Positions 29,831 to 41,174 of a stretch of DNA of 64,000 nt are shown here, in pieces. The position numbers and the translations under genes were made by a program. Source of the DNA: Variovorax sp. CF313 (GTDB lineage Bacteria > Pseudomonadota > Gammaproteobacteria > Burkholderiales > Burkholderiaceae_C); contig NZ_AKIW01000020.1 in assembly GCF_000282635.1 (NCBI RefSeq), positions 124,001 to 188,000 of the forward strand, in the 5' to 3' direction. Numbering within the stretch: position 1 is the stretch's first letter; each line of letters starts with the position of its first letter. The notes beneath the pieces were generated by a model. It did not search any database. It was not told the origin of the DNA and was given only the letters and a program-made list of their open reading frames with translations.

Positions 29831-30810
29831 TGACCCCTCCTTACTCACGCATTACCGGCACCGGCAGCTACCTGCCTCCACGCCGCGTGACCAATGACGA
29901 TCTCGCCAAGGATCTGGCGACGCGCGGCATCGAAACCTCCGACCAATGGATTGTCGAACGCACCGGCATCCATGCGCGGCACTTCGCCGCGCCGGACGTC
30001 ACGAGCAGCGACCTTGGTTTCGAAGCGGCCCGGCACGCCCTGGAAGCCGCCGGCCGCAAGGCCAGCGACGTCGACCTGATCATCGTCGCGACCTCGACCC
30101 CCGACATGGTGTTCCCGTCGTCGGCCGCCATCCTGCAGAACAAGCTCGGCATTGCCGGCTGCCCGGCATTCGACGTCCAGGCGGTCTGCAGCGGCTTCGT
30201 CTATGCGCTCACCGTTGCCGACGCGATGATCCGCACCGGCTCCGCGCGCTGCGCACTGGTGGTGGGCGCCGAAGTGTTCTCCCGCATCCTCGACTTCAAT
30301 GACCGCACCACCTGCGTGCTGTTCGGCGACGGCGCGGGCGCGGTGGTGCTCGAAGCCAGTCAAGAGCCCGGCATCCTGGCCAGCGACCTGCATGCGGACG
30401 GAAAGCACGTCGGCATTCTTTGCGTGCCGGGCCACGTGTCCGGCGGCAACGTGCTGGGCACGCCGCTGCTGCACATGGATGGCCAGGCCGTCTTCAAGCT
30501 CGCAGTGCGCGTGCTCGAGGAAGCTGCGCGCACCACGCTGGCCAAGGCCGGCAAGACCGATGCCGATATCGACTGGCTCATCCCGCACCAGGCCAACATC
30601 CGCATCATGGAAGGTACGGCGAAGAAGCTGAAGCTTCCGCGCGAGAGATTGATCGTCACGGTGAACGAGCACGGCAACACCTCCGCTGCATCGATTCCGC
30701 TGGCGCTCGATGAGGGCGTGCGCTCCGGCAAGGTGAAAAAGGGCCAGACACTCATGCTCGAGGGCGTGGGCGGCGGCTTCACCTGGGGCGCGGTGCTGTT
30801 GAATCTGTAG
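29830..30810 (+). CDS. fabH: 3-oxoacyl-[ACP] synthase III (FabH)
   Basis: A 326-residue enzyme that starts fatty acid synthesis by condensing acetyl-CoA with malonyl-ACP. The catalytic triad is C120 in DVQAVCSGF, the His in PHQANIRI and the Asn in [10 protein letters not shown]. The [11 protein letters not shown] and GGGFTWGA glycine-rich segments are also typical. It begins on the last base of the plsX stop, so translation is coupled, and fabD follows after a 38-base gap. Substrate chain length (acetyl or branched) cannot be read with certainty. Confidence 0.97.
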   Translation: MTPPYSRITGTGSYLPPRRVTNDDLAKDLATRGIETSDQWIVERTGIHARHFAAPDVTSSDLGFEAARHALEAAGRKASDVDLIIVATSTPDMVFPSSAAILQNKLGIAGCPAFDVQAVCSGFVYALTVADAMIRTGSARCALVVGAEVFSRILDFNDRTTCVLFGDGAGAVVLEASQEPGILASDLHADGKHVGILCVPGHVSGGNVLGTPLLHMDGQAVFKLAVRVLEEAARTTLAKAGKTDADIDWLIPHQANIRIMEGTAKKLKLPRERLIVTVNEHGNTSAASIPLALDEGVRSGKVKKGQTLMLEGVGGGFTWGAVLLNL

Positions 30811-30848
30811 TGCGTTGCAGCGCCCGGAAGAGGGTGCTGCGATGCAAG

Positions 30849-31817
30849 ATGACGCTTGAAACAATGAAATCCTTTGCTTTTGTCTTTCCGGGTCAGGGCT
30901 CGCAGGCCGTCGGCATGCTCGACGCCTGGGGCGATCATCCGGCTGTGGCCGAAACGCTTCGCGAAGCTTCCGAAGCGCTCGGCGAAGACATCGGTGCGTT
31001 GATCAAGAATGGTCCCAAGGAAGAGCTGGCGCTCACCACCAACACCCAGCCCGTGATGCTGGTTGCCGGCGTGGCCGCGTGGCGTGCCTGGCTGGCAGAG
31101 GGAGGCGCGACGCCTTCCGCCGTGGCCGGCCATTCGCTTGGCGAGTATTCCGCGCTGGTGGCTTCGGGCGTGCTCACGCTCGCGCAGGCTGCGCCGCTGG
31201 TGCGTTTTCGCGCGCAGGCGATGCAGCAGGCGGTGCCTGTCGGTGTCGGCGCAATGGCTGCGGTGCTTGGCATGGAGTCGGGCAAGGTAGTGGCCGGGTG
31301 TGCGGAAGCCACGGCCAGTTTTGGCGCCGGCAGTGCGGAAATCGTCGAGGCGGTGAATTTCAACGACCCGATGCAGACCGTGATCGCCGGCAGCAAGGCC
31401 GCGGTCGACAAGGCCTGCGAACTGCTCAAGGCCAACGGCGCCAAGCGCGCGCTGCTGCTGCCGGTTTCGGCTCCGTTCCATTCGAGCCTCATGAAACCCG
31501 CGGCGCAAGCATTGCGCGAGAAGCTGGCTTCCATTGAACTGGCCGCGCCACAGATTCCCGTGCTGAACAATATCGACGTTGCCGTTGAAACCGATGCCAA
31601 CCGCATTCGCGACGCCCTGGTGCGGCAGGCTGCCGGCCCGGTGCGCTGGGTCGAGAGCGTGCAGGCCTTGAAACTGCGCGGTATAGCCGCCATCATCGAA
31701 TGCGGTCCCGGCAAGGTGCTGGCCGGGATGGTGAAGCGCATCGCCCCCGATCTGGAAGCCGCGTCGGTGTACGACCCGGCCACGCTCGCGGACACCCGAC
31801 AATCGCTCGCCGGCTGA
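30849..31817 (+). CDS. fabD: Malonyl-CoA-ACP transacylase
   Basis: A 322-residue enzyme that loads malonate onto the acyl carrier protein. FVFPGQGSQAVGM opens the domain, the nucleophilic Ser is S96 in AGHSLGEYSALV, and the partner His lies in LPVSAPFHSSLM. I chose ATG at 30849, but ATG at 30864 (MKSFAFVFPGQ) is equally close to the usual FabD start; both have weak ribosome binding sites. The gene lies between fabH and fabG. Confidence 0.96.
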   Translation: MTLETMKSFAFVFPGQGSQAVGMLDAWGDHPAVAETLREASEALGEDIGALIKNGPKEELALTTNTQPVMLVAGVAAWRAWLAEGGATPSAVAGHSLGEYSALVASGVLTLAQAAPLVRFRAQAMQQAVPVGVGAMAAVLGMESGKVVAGCAEATASFGAGSAEIVEAVNFNDPMQTVIAGSKAAVDKACELLKANGAKRALLLPVSAPFHSSLMKPAAQALREKLASIELAAPQIPVLNNIDVAVETDANRIRDALVRQAAGPVRWVESVQALKLRGIAAIIECGPGKVLAGMVKRIAPDLEAASVYDPATLADTRQSLAG

Positions 31818-31843
31818 ACCGGCAAGGCCCCGACACTTTTTCT

Positions 31844-32925
<1,082 letters not shown>

Positions 32926-33024
32926 TAGGCCAGCTGACAACACTGCAACTGCGGCCGGCGGCTTTTACTTGAACCGCTCGCGCCGACAGGCAACTGTTCA
33001 GCGCTTCCAGAAAGGTTTGCCGGC

Positions 33025-34269
33025 ATGACCAAACGCCGCGTCGTCGTGACCGGACTCGGTTGCATCGCTCCTGTCGGAAACACCGCAACCGAATCCTGGG
33101 CCAACCTGTTGGCCGGGAAGTCGGGTATTGCGAACATCACCGCATTCGATGCAAGCGCCTTCGCCTGCAAGTTCGCCGGTGAGGTCAAAGGTTTCGACAT
33201 CACCCAATACATCTCGGAGAAAGAAGCGCGTCATATGGACCGCTTCATTCATCTGGGACTCGCCGCCGCCATCCAGGCGGTGCAGGACAGCGGACTGCCG
33301 ACCGGCGAAGCGCTGTCCTATGAAAAAGCCGTGCGCATCGGCTGCAACATCGGCTCCGGCATCGGCGGTCTGCCGATGATCGAAGAAACGCACGGCGAAT
33401 ACGCGAATCGCGGCCCGCGCCGCATCTCGCCGTTCTTCGTGCCGGCGTCGATCATCAACATGATCTCGGGCCACGTCTCGATCAAGTACGGCTTCAAGGG
33501 CCCGAACATTGCTGTCGTCACGGCCTGTACCACCGGCCTGCATGCCATTGGCACGTCGGCACGCATGATCGAGTACGGCGATGCCGACGTGATGATCGCG
33601 GGCGGTGCGGAATCGACCATTTCCCCGCTCGGCATCGGCGGCTTCACCGCGCCTCGCGCATTGAGCACGCGCAACGACGATCCCGCCACGGCCTCGCGCC
33701 CGTGGGACAAGGACCGCGATGGTTTCGTGCTGGGCGAGGGCGCCGGCGTGCTGGTGCTTGAAGAGTACGAACACGCCAAGGCGCGCGGCGCCAAGATCTA
33801 TGCCGAAGTCGCGGGCTTCGGCCTGACGGGCGACGCGTACCACATGACCGCGCCGGACGTCGACGGCCCGCGCCGCTCGATGGCCATGGCGCTGGCCAAT
33901 GCCGGCGTCAATGCCGACCAGGTGCAGTACCTCAACGCGCACGGCACCTCGACGCAGATCGGCGACCTCAACGAGACCAACGCGGTCAAGCTGGCATTCG
34001 GCGATCACGCGAAGAAGCTCGTCGTGAATTCGACCAAGTCCATGACCGGCCACCTGCTGGGCGGCGCGGGTGGCATCGAATCGGTGTTCACGGTGATGGC
34101 GCTGCACGAGCAGAAGAGCCCGCCGACCATCAACATCTTCAACCAGGATCCGGAGTGCGATCTCGACTACTGCGCCAACGAGGCGCGCGATCTGAAGATC
34201 GATGTCGCGGTCAAGAACAACTTCGGCTTCGGCGGCACCAACGGCACGCTGGTGTTCAAGCGCGCTTGA
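33025..34269 (+). CDS. fabF: 3-oxoacyl-[ACP] synthase II (FabF)
   Basis: A 414-residue condensing enzyme for chain elongation. The catalytic residues are C168 in VVTACTTGLHAIG, the His in LNAHGTSTQIGD and the His in STKSMTGHLLGGAG. The C-terminal NNFGFGGTNGTLVFKRA is fully conserved. AGAAAGG lies upstream of the ATG at a fair distance. The 99-base gap after acpP contains a small GC-rich inverted repeat but no terminator with a good T-run, so co-transcription is likely. Confidence 0.97.
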   Translation: MTKRRVVVTGLGCIAPVGNTATESWANLLAGKSGIANITAFDASAFACKFAGEVKGFDITQYISEKEARHMDRFIHLGLAAAIQAVQDSGLPTGEALSYEKAVRIGCNIGSGIGGLPMIEETHGEYANRGPRRISPFFVPASIINMISGHVSIKYGFKGPNIAVVTACTTGLHAIGTSARMIEYGDADVMIAGGAESTISPLGIGGFTAPRALSTRNDDPATASRPWDKDRDGFVLGEGAGVLVLEEYEHAKARGAKIYAEVAGFGLTGDAYHMTAPDVDGPRRSMAMALANAGVNADQVQYLNAHGTSTQIGDLNETNAVKLAFGDHAKKLVVNSTKSMTGHLLGGAGGIESVFTVMALHEQKSPPTINIFNQDPECDLDYCANEARDLKIDVAVKNNFGFGGTNGTLVFKRA

Positions 34270-34285
34270 GCAGCATTGCTCTTTC

Positions 34286-34768
34286 ATGCACAGCGCGCCG
34301 TCGGTGACCTATCCGGTGGGGCGCTCGCGTGGCGCAACCCGGATTCTCGTTGTTCTCTGGGCCCTGGGCGCTTGCTGTGCGGGCGCATCCTGCTATCTCT
34401 TCGATAGCGTCGGATGGCGCCAGCTGCTGCTGGTTTTCAGTGTCGTGTTCGCGGGCGTCGCTGCGGGCTTCGGCTTGCGGCGCGATGGCGCGGGCGTGCT
34501 GCATTTCGACGGCCTCCATTGGTCGCTGACGGGAGCCCCTGCCTCCCGCACCGTGCATGCCGCCCGGGCATTTGCAGCGCTCGATTTCCAGTCGCTGATG
34601 CTGGTCGGCCTCACCGAGCCGGGCCGCGCCAGGCGCTGGCTCTGGATCGAGCAGAGGGCCATGCCGGAGCGCTGGCGCGACGTGCGCCGCGCGATCTATG
34701 CGCGCGCCCCGTCCGCGGCATCTGCGGGCGATCCCTGGCGCGCGACGGCGCCGGCAGACGCGCCCTGA
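34286..34768 (+). CDS. Small membrane protein resembling YgfX (CptA) family
   Basis: A 160-residue protein. It starts MHSAPSVTYPVGRSR, has two hydrophobic helices (about residues 18-33 and 40-58), then a beta-rich soluble part with tryptophans, ending in RRWLWIEQRAMPERWRDVRRAIY. This layout (two helices, then a domain with a final L-W-x-WR-LRR pattern) resembles the YgfX/DUF1434 family, called toxin CptA in E. coli. No antitoxin partner (YgfY/SdhE) is next to it, so a toxin role is not supported. It fills the gap between fabF and rpoE, starting 16 bases after fabF. The family call is tentative. Confidence 0.7.
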   Translation: MHSAPSVTYPVGRSRGATRILVVLWALGACCAGASCYLFDSVGWRQLLLVFSVVFAGVAAGFGLRRDGAGVLHFDGLHWSLTGAPASRTVHAARAFAALDFQSLMLVGLTEPGRARRWLWIEQRAMPERWRDVRRAIYARAPSAASAGDPWRATAPADAP

Positions 34769-34778
34769 ACTCCCGTCG

Positions 34779-35453
34779 ATGACCACTTCCGTGCCTCCCG
34801 TGCCGCCGGAATCCGGCCTGACCGATGTGCCCGCCGCGGCGCCGCGTCCGGGCGAGGTCGATTTCCAACTGGTCCAGCGTACCGTCGCGGGTGACCAGAA
34901 GGCATTCGAACTGCTGGTCATCAAATACCAGCGTCGCATCGAGCGGCTGATCGGGCGGATGGTGCGCGACGTCGACCTGATCGAGGACATCGCGCAGGAA
35001 ACCTTCATTCGTGCCTACCGCGCGTTGCATCAGTTCCGCGGCGAGGCGCAGTTCTACACCTGGCTCTACCGGATCGCCGTCAACACCGCCAAGAAGGCGC
35101 TGGTGGACATGAAGCGCGATCCAACCATTTCCGAGGCTGCCCTGAGGCCTTCTTCTGAGGACGACGATGAAACTTACCGTCCCGGAAACGAACCAACCAC
35201 CGACGAAACCCCCGAATCGGTCATGGCGGCGAACGAAATCGCCGGTGCCGTCGAGGCAGCCATGGAAGCACTCCCTGTCGAGCTGCGCCAGGCGGTCACG
35301 CTGCGTGAAATCGAGGGCATGAGTTACGAAGAGATTGCCGAGGTCATGGATTGCCCCATCGGTACGGTGCGTTCGCGTATTTTCCGGGCGCGCGAGGCCA
35401 TTTCGGCCAGGGTCAAGCCACTGCTGGACAACCAGTCCGGCAAGCGTTGGTAA
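34779..35453 (+). CDS. rpoE: RNA polymerase sigma factor RpoE (AlgU)
   Basis: A 224-residue ECF sigma factor for envelope stress. After a variable leader of about 25 residues, region 2 runs from about 45 to 110 (LLVIKYQRRIERLIGRMV, then DIAQETFIRAYRAL) and region 4 from about 165 to 218 (LREIEGMSYEEIAEVMDCPIGTVRSRIFRARE). The following genes encode its anti-sigma factor, the RseB-type sensor and the DegP protease, so the module is complete except for rseP and degS, which are not in the window. The start at 34779 overlaps nothing; a clear ribosome binding site is missing. Confidence 0.96.
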   Translation: MTTSVPPVPPESGLTDVPAAAPRPGEVDFQLVQRTVAGDQKAFELLVIKYQRRIERLIGRMVRDVDLIEDIAQETFIRAYRALHQFRGEAQFYTWLYRIAVNTAKKALVDMKRDPTISEAALRPSSEDDDETYRPGNEPTTDETPESVMAANEIAGAVEAAMEALPVELRQAVTLREIEGMSYEEIAEVMDCPIGTVRSRIFRAREAISARVKPLLDNQSGKRW

Positions 35454-35470
35454 GTAAGCAGGTGAATGAA

Positions 35471-36145
35471 ATGAATCAGACGATGACGGTTCGGGAACAG
35501 GTGTCCGCACTTGCGGATGGTCATTTGCAGGGCGAGGCGTTCGCGCAAGCGATCCAAGCAATCTGCGCCGATGGCGAGGCGCGGGCGGCATGGCAGGCCT
35601 TCCACGTCGCGGGCGACGTGCTGCGTTCGGGTTCGCATTCGCCGTGCAGCGACACCTCCACATTCTTGGCGCGCTTCCAACAGCGATTGGCGGCGGAGCC
35701 CGTGATGGTCGCCCCTGCGTCGACGCCGGTCGCCGCATCGGTGGCACAGCCTGTGCAGCGCAGGGCGGAAGCGGCCAACGAGCCGGTGTTCCGCTGGAAG
35801 CTGGTGGCCGGCGCTGCGTCGCTGATGGCCGTGGCCGCCATCAGTTGGACCCTGGTCGGCAACGGCACCGCGGTTCCGCAGGGAGGCGCGCAGCTGGCGT
35901 CGGTCCCGCAGCAACAGCAGCCGGCGGTGAATTCGGTGCTGGCGGCAGCAGCGATCAACAGCCCGCAGCCCGCCGGCAGCGTGCTGACCCCGACGCGCGT
36001 GCTCGTGGGCAATGGCAATCCTCAAGTCATGTTGCGCGATCCGCGGCTCGACCAACTGCTCGAGGCGCATCAGCAGGCCGGCGGCGCATCGCAAATGCCT
36101 TCCGGTTTCCTGCGCAATGCCACTTTCGAGGGACCGACGCGCTGA
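35471..36145 (+). CDS. rseA: Sigma-E anti-sigma factor RseA
   Basis: A 224-residue inner-membrane anti-sigma factor. Residues 1-75 form the cytoplasmic RseA_N domain (REQVSALADGHLQGEAF), which binds RpoE. One membrane helix lies at about 110-128 (LVAGAASLMAVAAISW), and the remainder is periplasmic and Pro/Gln-rich. Proteolysis of this protein by membrane proteases releases the sigma factor. It starts 17 bases after rpoE. A GTG nine bases upstream is an alternative start. Confidence 0.93.
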   Translation: MNQTMTVREQVSALADGHLQGEAFAQAIQAICADGEARAAWQAFHVAGDVLRSGSHSPCSDTSTFLARFQQRLAAEPVMVAPASTPVAASVAQPVQRRAEAANEPVFRWKLVAGAASLMAVAAISWTLVGNGTAVPQGGAQLASVPQQQQPAVNSVLAAAAINSPQPAGSVLTPTRVLVGNGNPQVMLRDPRLDQLLEAHQQAGGASQMPSGFLRNATFEGPTR

Positions 36146-36174
36146 GCGCGCGCAACTCCTACCCGCCGCCCGCA

Positions 36175-37257
36175 ATGACCGTTCAGATGCCGATCTCCGC
36201 ACGCGCCTGCGTGCTTGTGTTTGCCGCTTTCTGCCTTGCGCAGGCTGCCACCGCGCAGACCCGCTCGGGCGCTGCAAATGCGAAGAGTGCGGCCACCGCA
36301 CAGACGGACGAGCCGCCGGCCATGGGCGTGACCGAGTGGCTGCAGCGCATGCACGCGGGGGCCCGGCAGCGCAACTATGTGGGCACCTTCGTGGTGTCGG
36401 CGCCGGGCGGCGATCTGTCGAGCGCGCGCATCTGGCATGTGCGCGACGGCGAGCACCAGATCGAACGCATCGAAGCCTTGTCGGGGCCGCAGCGCTCGAC
36501 CTTCCGGCGCAACCGCAATGTCATGACCTTCCTGCCGGAAGCAAAAGTTGTGAAGGTCGAGAAGCGCGAGAACCTCGATCTCTTCCCGAACCTGCCGGAC
36601 CAGCCCGATTCATCGATCGGCGATTTCTACGACGTGCGCGCGATCGGCAAGGACCGCGTGGCCGGTTTCGACGCCGACGTGGTGCAGTTGGTGCCGCACG
36701 ACGGGCTGCGCTTCGGCTATCGCATCTGGAGCGAGCGCCGCTCGGGACTGGTGGTGAAGCTGCAGACCGTCGACAGCGAATCCCGCGTGGTGGAGCAATC
36801 GGCCTTCTCCGAACTGCAGCTCGACGCGCCGGTGAAGGCGCAGGCGCTCTCGCAGATGATGTCCAACACCTCGGGCTACCGCGTCGAGAAGCTGGAGCTC
36901 GAGCGCAGCAACGCGCAGGACGAAGGCTGGATGCTGCGAACACCCGTGGCCGGATTCAAGCCCCGAAGCTTCTTCCGCCGTCCGACAGCAGGCAGCGAAG
37001 GCAGCGGCGGCAAGCCGAAGCAGGACGCGGCCACGGTCCAGTGGACCTTCTCCGATGGCCTGGCCTCGGTGTCGCTCTTCATCGAGCGCTACGACGCGGC
37101 GCGCGCGCCCCGCGACGGCGTGCTGACCATCGGCGCGACCAATGCCATCCGCCGGCGTCTGCCCGAACCGGCCGGCGACTGGTGGCTGACCGCGGTCGGC
37201 GAGGTGCCGCAGCAGACGCTCAATGCATTCGCCCAAAGCCTCGCGCGTACGCGCTGA
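36175..37257 (+). CDS. rseB: Periplasmic sigma-E regulatory protein RseB/MucB
   Basis: A 360-residue exported protein. The N-terminus is a signal peptide with cleavage probably after ATA in LAQAATAQ (about residue 28). The MucB/RseB domains follow: VTEWLQRMHAGARQRNYVGTFVV at about residue 48 begins the lipid-binding LolA-like domain, and GLASVSLFIERYD lies in the C-terminal domain. The protein binds the periplasmic part of RseA and shields it from DegS-type cleavage. It follows rseA after 29 bases and precedes mucD. Confidence 0.94.
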   Translation: MTVQMPISARACVLVFAAFCLAQAATAQTRSGAANAKSAATAQTDEPPAMGVTEWLQRMHAGARQRNYVGTFVVSAPGGDLSSARIWHVRDGEHQIERIEALSGPQRSTFRRNRNVMTFLPEAKVVKVEKRENLDLFPNLPDQPDSSIGDFYDVRAIGKDRVAGFDADVVQLVPHDGLRFGYRIWSERRSGLVVKLQTVDSESRVVEQSAFSELQLDAPVKAQALSQMMSNTSGYRVEKLELERSNAQDEGWMLRTPVAGFKPRSFFRRPTAGSEGSGGKPKQDAATVQWTFSDGLASVSLFIERYDAARAPRDGVLTIGATNAIRRRLPEPAGDWWLTAVGEVPQQTLNAFAQSLARTR

Positions 37258-37351
37258 CGGGCCGCACAAGCGCCAATTGCGCTGAACCAAGCGGACGATG
37301 CAGACTCACAGCACTTGTTTTCAGCCGCTCTGTTCTTTTGAAAGAAAGCCG

Positions 37352-38833
37352 ATGATCTTCAAAGTCGAGGGACACAAGTTTCGTTCCTGCCTGCTGGCTC
37401 TTGCGCTCGCAGTGACAGCTGGCGCCACATTCCTGCCGGTCGAGCCGGCCCATGCGCAGACGCGCACACTGCCCGATTTCACCGACCTGGTCGATCAGGT
37501 GGGCCCCTCCGTGGTCAACATCCGCACCGTCGAGAAGGTCGCACAGCGCGGCAGCAACGGCGAGATGGACGAGGAAATGCAGGAGTTCTTCCGCCGCTTC
37601 TTCGGCCAGCCGCTGCCCGGCACACCGCGCTCGACCCCGCGGCCGAACCGGCCGCAGCAGCCGCAGGAAGAGGAGCGTCCGCGCGGCGTCGGCTCCGGTT
37701 TCATCCTCACGGCCGACGGCTACGTGATGACCAATGCGCACGTGGTCGAGGACGCCTCCGAAGTGCTGGTCACGCTGACCGACAAGCGCGAGTTCAAGGC
37801 CAAGATCATCGGCGCCGACAAGCGCACCGACGTCGCGGTCGTCAAGATCGAGGCCGCGGGCCTGCCCGCGGTGAAGATCGGCGACATCTCCAAGCTGCGT
37901 GTCGGCGAATGGGTGATGGCCATCGGCTCGCCCTTCGGCCTCGAGAACACCGTCACCGCCGGCATCGTGAGCGCCAAGCAGCGCGACACCGGCGAATACC
38001 TGCCGTTCATCCAGACCGACGTGGCCATCAACCCCGGCAACTCGGGTGGCCCGCTGATCAACATGCGCGGCGAAGTGGTCGGCATCAACAGCCAGATCTA
38101 CTCGCGCTCGGGCGGTTTCATGGGTATCTCGTTCTCGATCCCGATCGACGAGGCGATCCGCGTGAGCGAGCAGCTGCGCACGTCGGGGCGCGTTTCGCGC
38201 GGCCGCATCGGCGTGCAGATCGACCAGGTGACCAAGGACGTGGCCGAAGCCATCGGCCTGGGCAAGGCGCAGGGTGCACTGGTGCGCGGCGTCGAAGCCG
38301 GTTCGCCGGGCGAGAAGGCCGGCGTGGAGCCGGGCGACGTCATCACCAAGTTCGACGGCAAGGCCATCGAGAAGCCGAGCGACCTGCCGCGCCTGGTGGG
38401 CAACACCAAGCCGGGCACCAAGAGCACGCTCACGGTGTTTCGCCGCGGTGCTTCGCGCGAGCTCAACGTGACCATTGCCGAGATCGAGCCCGACAAGCCC
38501 GGCAAGCGCGCGAGCGACCGCGACGAGCCGGCACCGAAGCCGTCGGCATCCGCTGCCCTCAAGTCGCTCGGCCTGGCCGTGAGCGATCTCACCGATGCGC
38601 AGAAGAAAGAACTCAAGCTGAAGGGCGGCGTGAAGGTCGATGCCGCCAACGACGCCGCGGCTCGTGCGGGCCTGCGCGAAGGCGACGTCATCCTGGCGGT
38701 GGCGAATGTCGAGGTTTCGAGTGTGCGCGAATTCGAGTCGGCCGTCGGCAAGGCCGACAAGAGCAAGCCGCTCAGTGTGCTGTTCCGTCGCGGCGACTGG
38801 GCGCAGTACGCTCTGATTCGTCCCGCACGCTGA
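37352..38833 (+). CDS. mucD: DegP/MucD-type periplasmic serine protease (HtrA family)
   Basis: A 493-residue periplasmic protease and chaperone for misfolded envelope proteins. A signal peptide covers about residues 1-35. The catalytic triad is H130 (TNAHVVEDA), D160 (DKRTDVAVVKI) and S231 (NPGNSGGPLIN). Two PDZ domains follow (about 270-370 and 395-490). The acidic loop region around residues 70-110 is the LA loop typical of DegP and DegQ. It closes the sigma-E module. A loose sigma-E-like promoter match (GAACC at 37284, TCACA at 37306) lies upstream, but I put little weight on it. A strong terminator follows. Confidence 0.95.
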   Translation: MIFKVEGHKFRSCLLALALAVTAGATFLPVEPAHAQTRTLPDFTDLVDQVGPSVVNIRTVEKVAQRGSNGEMDEEMQEFFRRFFGQPLPGTPRSTPRPNRPQQPQEEERPRGVGSGFILTADGYVMTNAHVVEDASEVLVTLTDKREFKAKIIGADKRTDVAVVKIEAAGLPAVKIGDISKLRVGEWVMAIGSPFGLENTVTAGIVSAKQRDTGEYLPFIQTDVAINPGNSGGPLINMRGEVVGINSQIYSRSGGFMGISFSIPIDEAIRVSEQLRTSGRVSRGRIGVQIDQVTKDVAEAIGLGKAQGALVRGVEAGSPGEKAGVEPGDVITKFDGKAIEKPSDLPRLVGNTKPGTKSTLTVFRRGASRELNVTIAEIEPDKPGKRASDRDEPAPKPSASAALKSLGLAVSDLTDAQKKELKLKGGVKVDAANDAAARAGLREGDVILAVANVEVSSVREFESAVGKADKSKPLSVLFRRGDWAQYALIRPAR

Positions 38834-38851
38834 TCCGGCGTTGGCGTCAAG

Positions 38852-38888
38852 TGGCCCCACCCGGCAGTCGGGTTTGGGGCCATTTTTT
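38852..38888 (+). terminator. Intrinsic terminator after mucD
   Basis: Stem TGGCCCCA / TGGGGCCA (38852-38859 with 38875-38882) with an inner CCCG / CGGG pair and a short loop, followed by six T. It lies 18 bases after the mucD stop and ends the rpoE-rseA-rseB-mucD transcript. Confidence 0.92.
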
Positions 38889-38998
38889 GAGGTGTTTGCG
38901 ACGTTCTGGGGCCAGCCTCGAAAAAAATCTGACGGCCTGGAAATGCCAATATTTGTTTGCGATTACTAACTTATCGGAAGGCTAAGGACGGATTTCGG

Positions 38999-39004
38999 TA
39001 GAAT
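38999..39004 (+). promoter_or_regulatory. Possible -10 box (TAGAAT) in the mucD-lepA gap
   Basis: TAGAAT with a purine-rich start region (AGGGCA) six bases downstream. A matching -35 hexamer at 16-18 bases is not obvious (GGAAGG is found there), so the promoter may be weak or read by another sigma factor. It would start a transcript of about 290 bases that ends at the terminator at 39299. Confidence 0.35.
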
Positions 39005-39007
39005 AGG

Positions 39008-39299
39008 GCACCCTCGGCGGGCGGTCAGCGCATAAGGAGTGCCCTGACCTTCACGATGCGAGATGTCAGACGGCAGTCCACCGGTGCTCCACAGATCGCC
39101 CACAAGTTGTTCAGCAACTGCTCCACCGATCCTGTGGATAACCTGTTCGTATCTTTGATGTTGTGGACCTGCAACGACCCCTTTGGACCCTGTTCCCGGA
39201 TGTACGTGCTTCCCTTTTTGCCTACAATGAAGTTCCAACTACTGCAGTTGCCATTGCTTGTTGGTTCAGGGCGCGTCTCCAGAAGACGCGCCCTTTTTT
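39008..39299 (+). ncRNA. Candidate structured small RNA upstream of lepA
   Basis: Hypothesis. Between a possible -10 box at 38999 and an intrinsic terminator at 39269-39299 the plus strand can fold into GGTCAG / CTGACC (39023-39028 with 39044-39049), then a long stem formed by TCCACAGATCG and CGATCCTGTGGA (39088-39098 with 39127-39138, one bulge) that encloses AGTTG-TTCAG-CAACT (39105-39119). It matches no RNA family I know. A shorter version starting near 39235, after TACAAT, would be only about 65 bases. A lepA leader is the alternative. Confidence 0.35.
39269..39299 (+). terminator. Strong intrinsic terminator upstream of lepA
   Basis: Perfect ten-base stem GGGCGCGTCT / AGACGCGCCC with a five-base loop, followed by six T. 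It lies 56 bases before the lepA ATG and has no protein gene in front of it on this strand after the mucD terminator, which implies a separate transcript ending here. Confidence 0.92.
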
Positions 39300-39354
39300 C
39301 TTGCCTGTCGCACTCTGCGCACGAGCCAATTCAAGTACTTAAGCGTTCCCGTTG

Positions 39355-41166
<1,812 letters not shown>

Positions 41167-41174
41167 TCAAAAAA

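Larger units (their letters stand above)
38889..39354 (+). other. 466-base gene-free region between the mucD terminator and lepA
   Basis: No convincing protein gene is present. A possible -10 box TAGAAT stands at 38999, nested inverted repeats at 39023-39049 and 39088-39138, another possible -10 box TACAAT at 39223, a single DnaA-box-like TGTGGATAA at 39133 and a strong terminator at 39269-39299. The region may hold a small RNA gene or a long lepA leader. lepA itself must be read from after 39300 or by read-through. Confidence 0.6.

Noticed and set aside
34286..34768. A CptA-type toxin of a toxin-antitoxin pair
   Set aside because: The similarity is to YgfX architecture only and no SdhE/YgfY partner is adjacent; it stands between fabF and rpoE.
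37283..37310. A sigma-E promoter in front of mucD
   Set aside because: GAACC and TCACA are only partial matches to the consensus at a tolerable spacing; it would be expected by chance.
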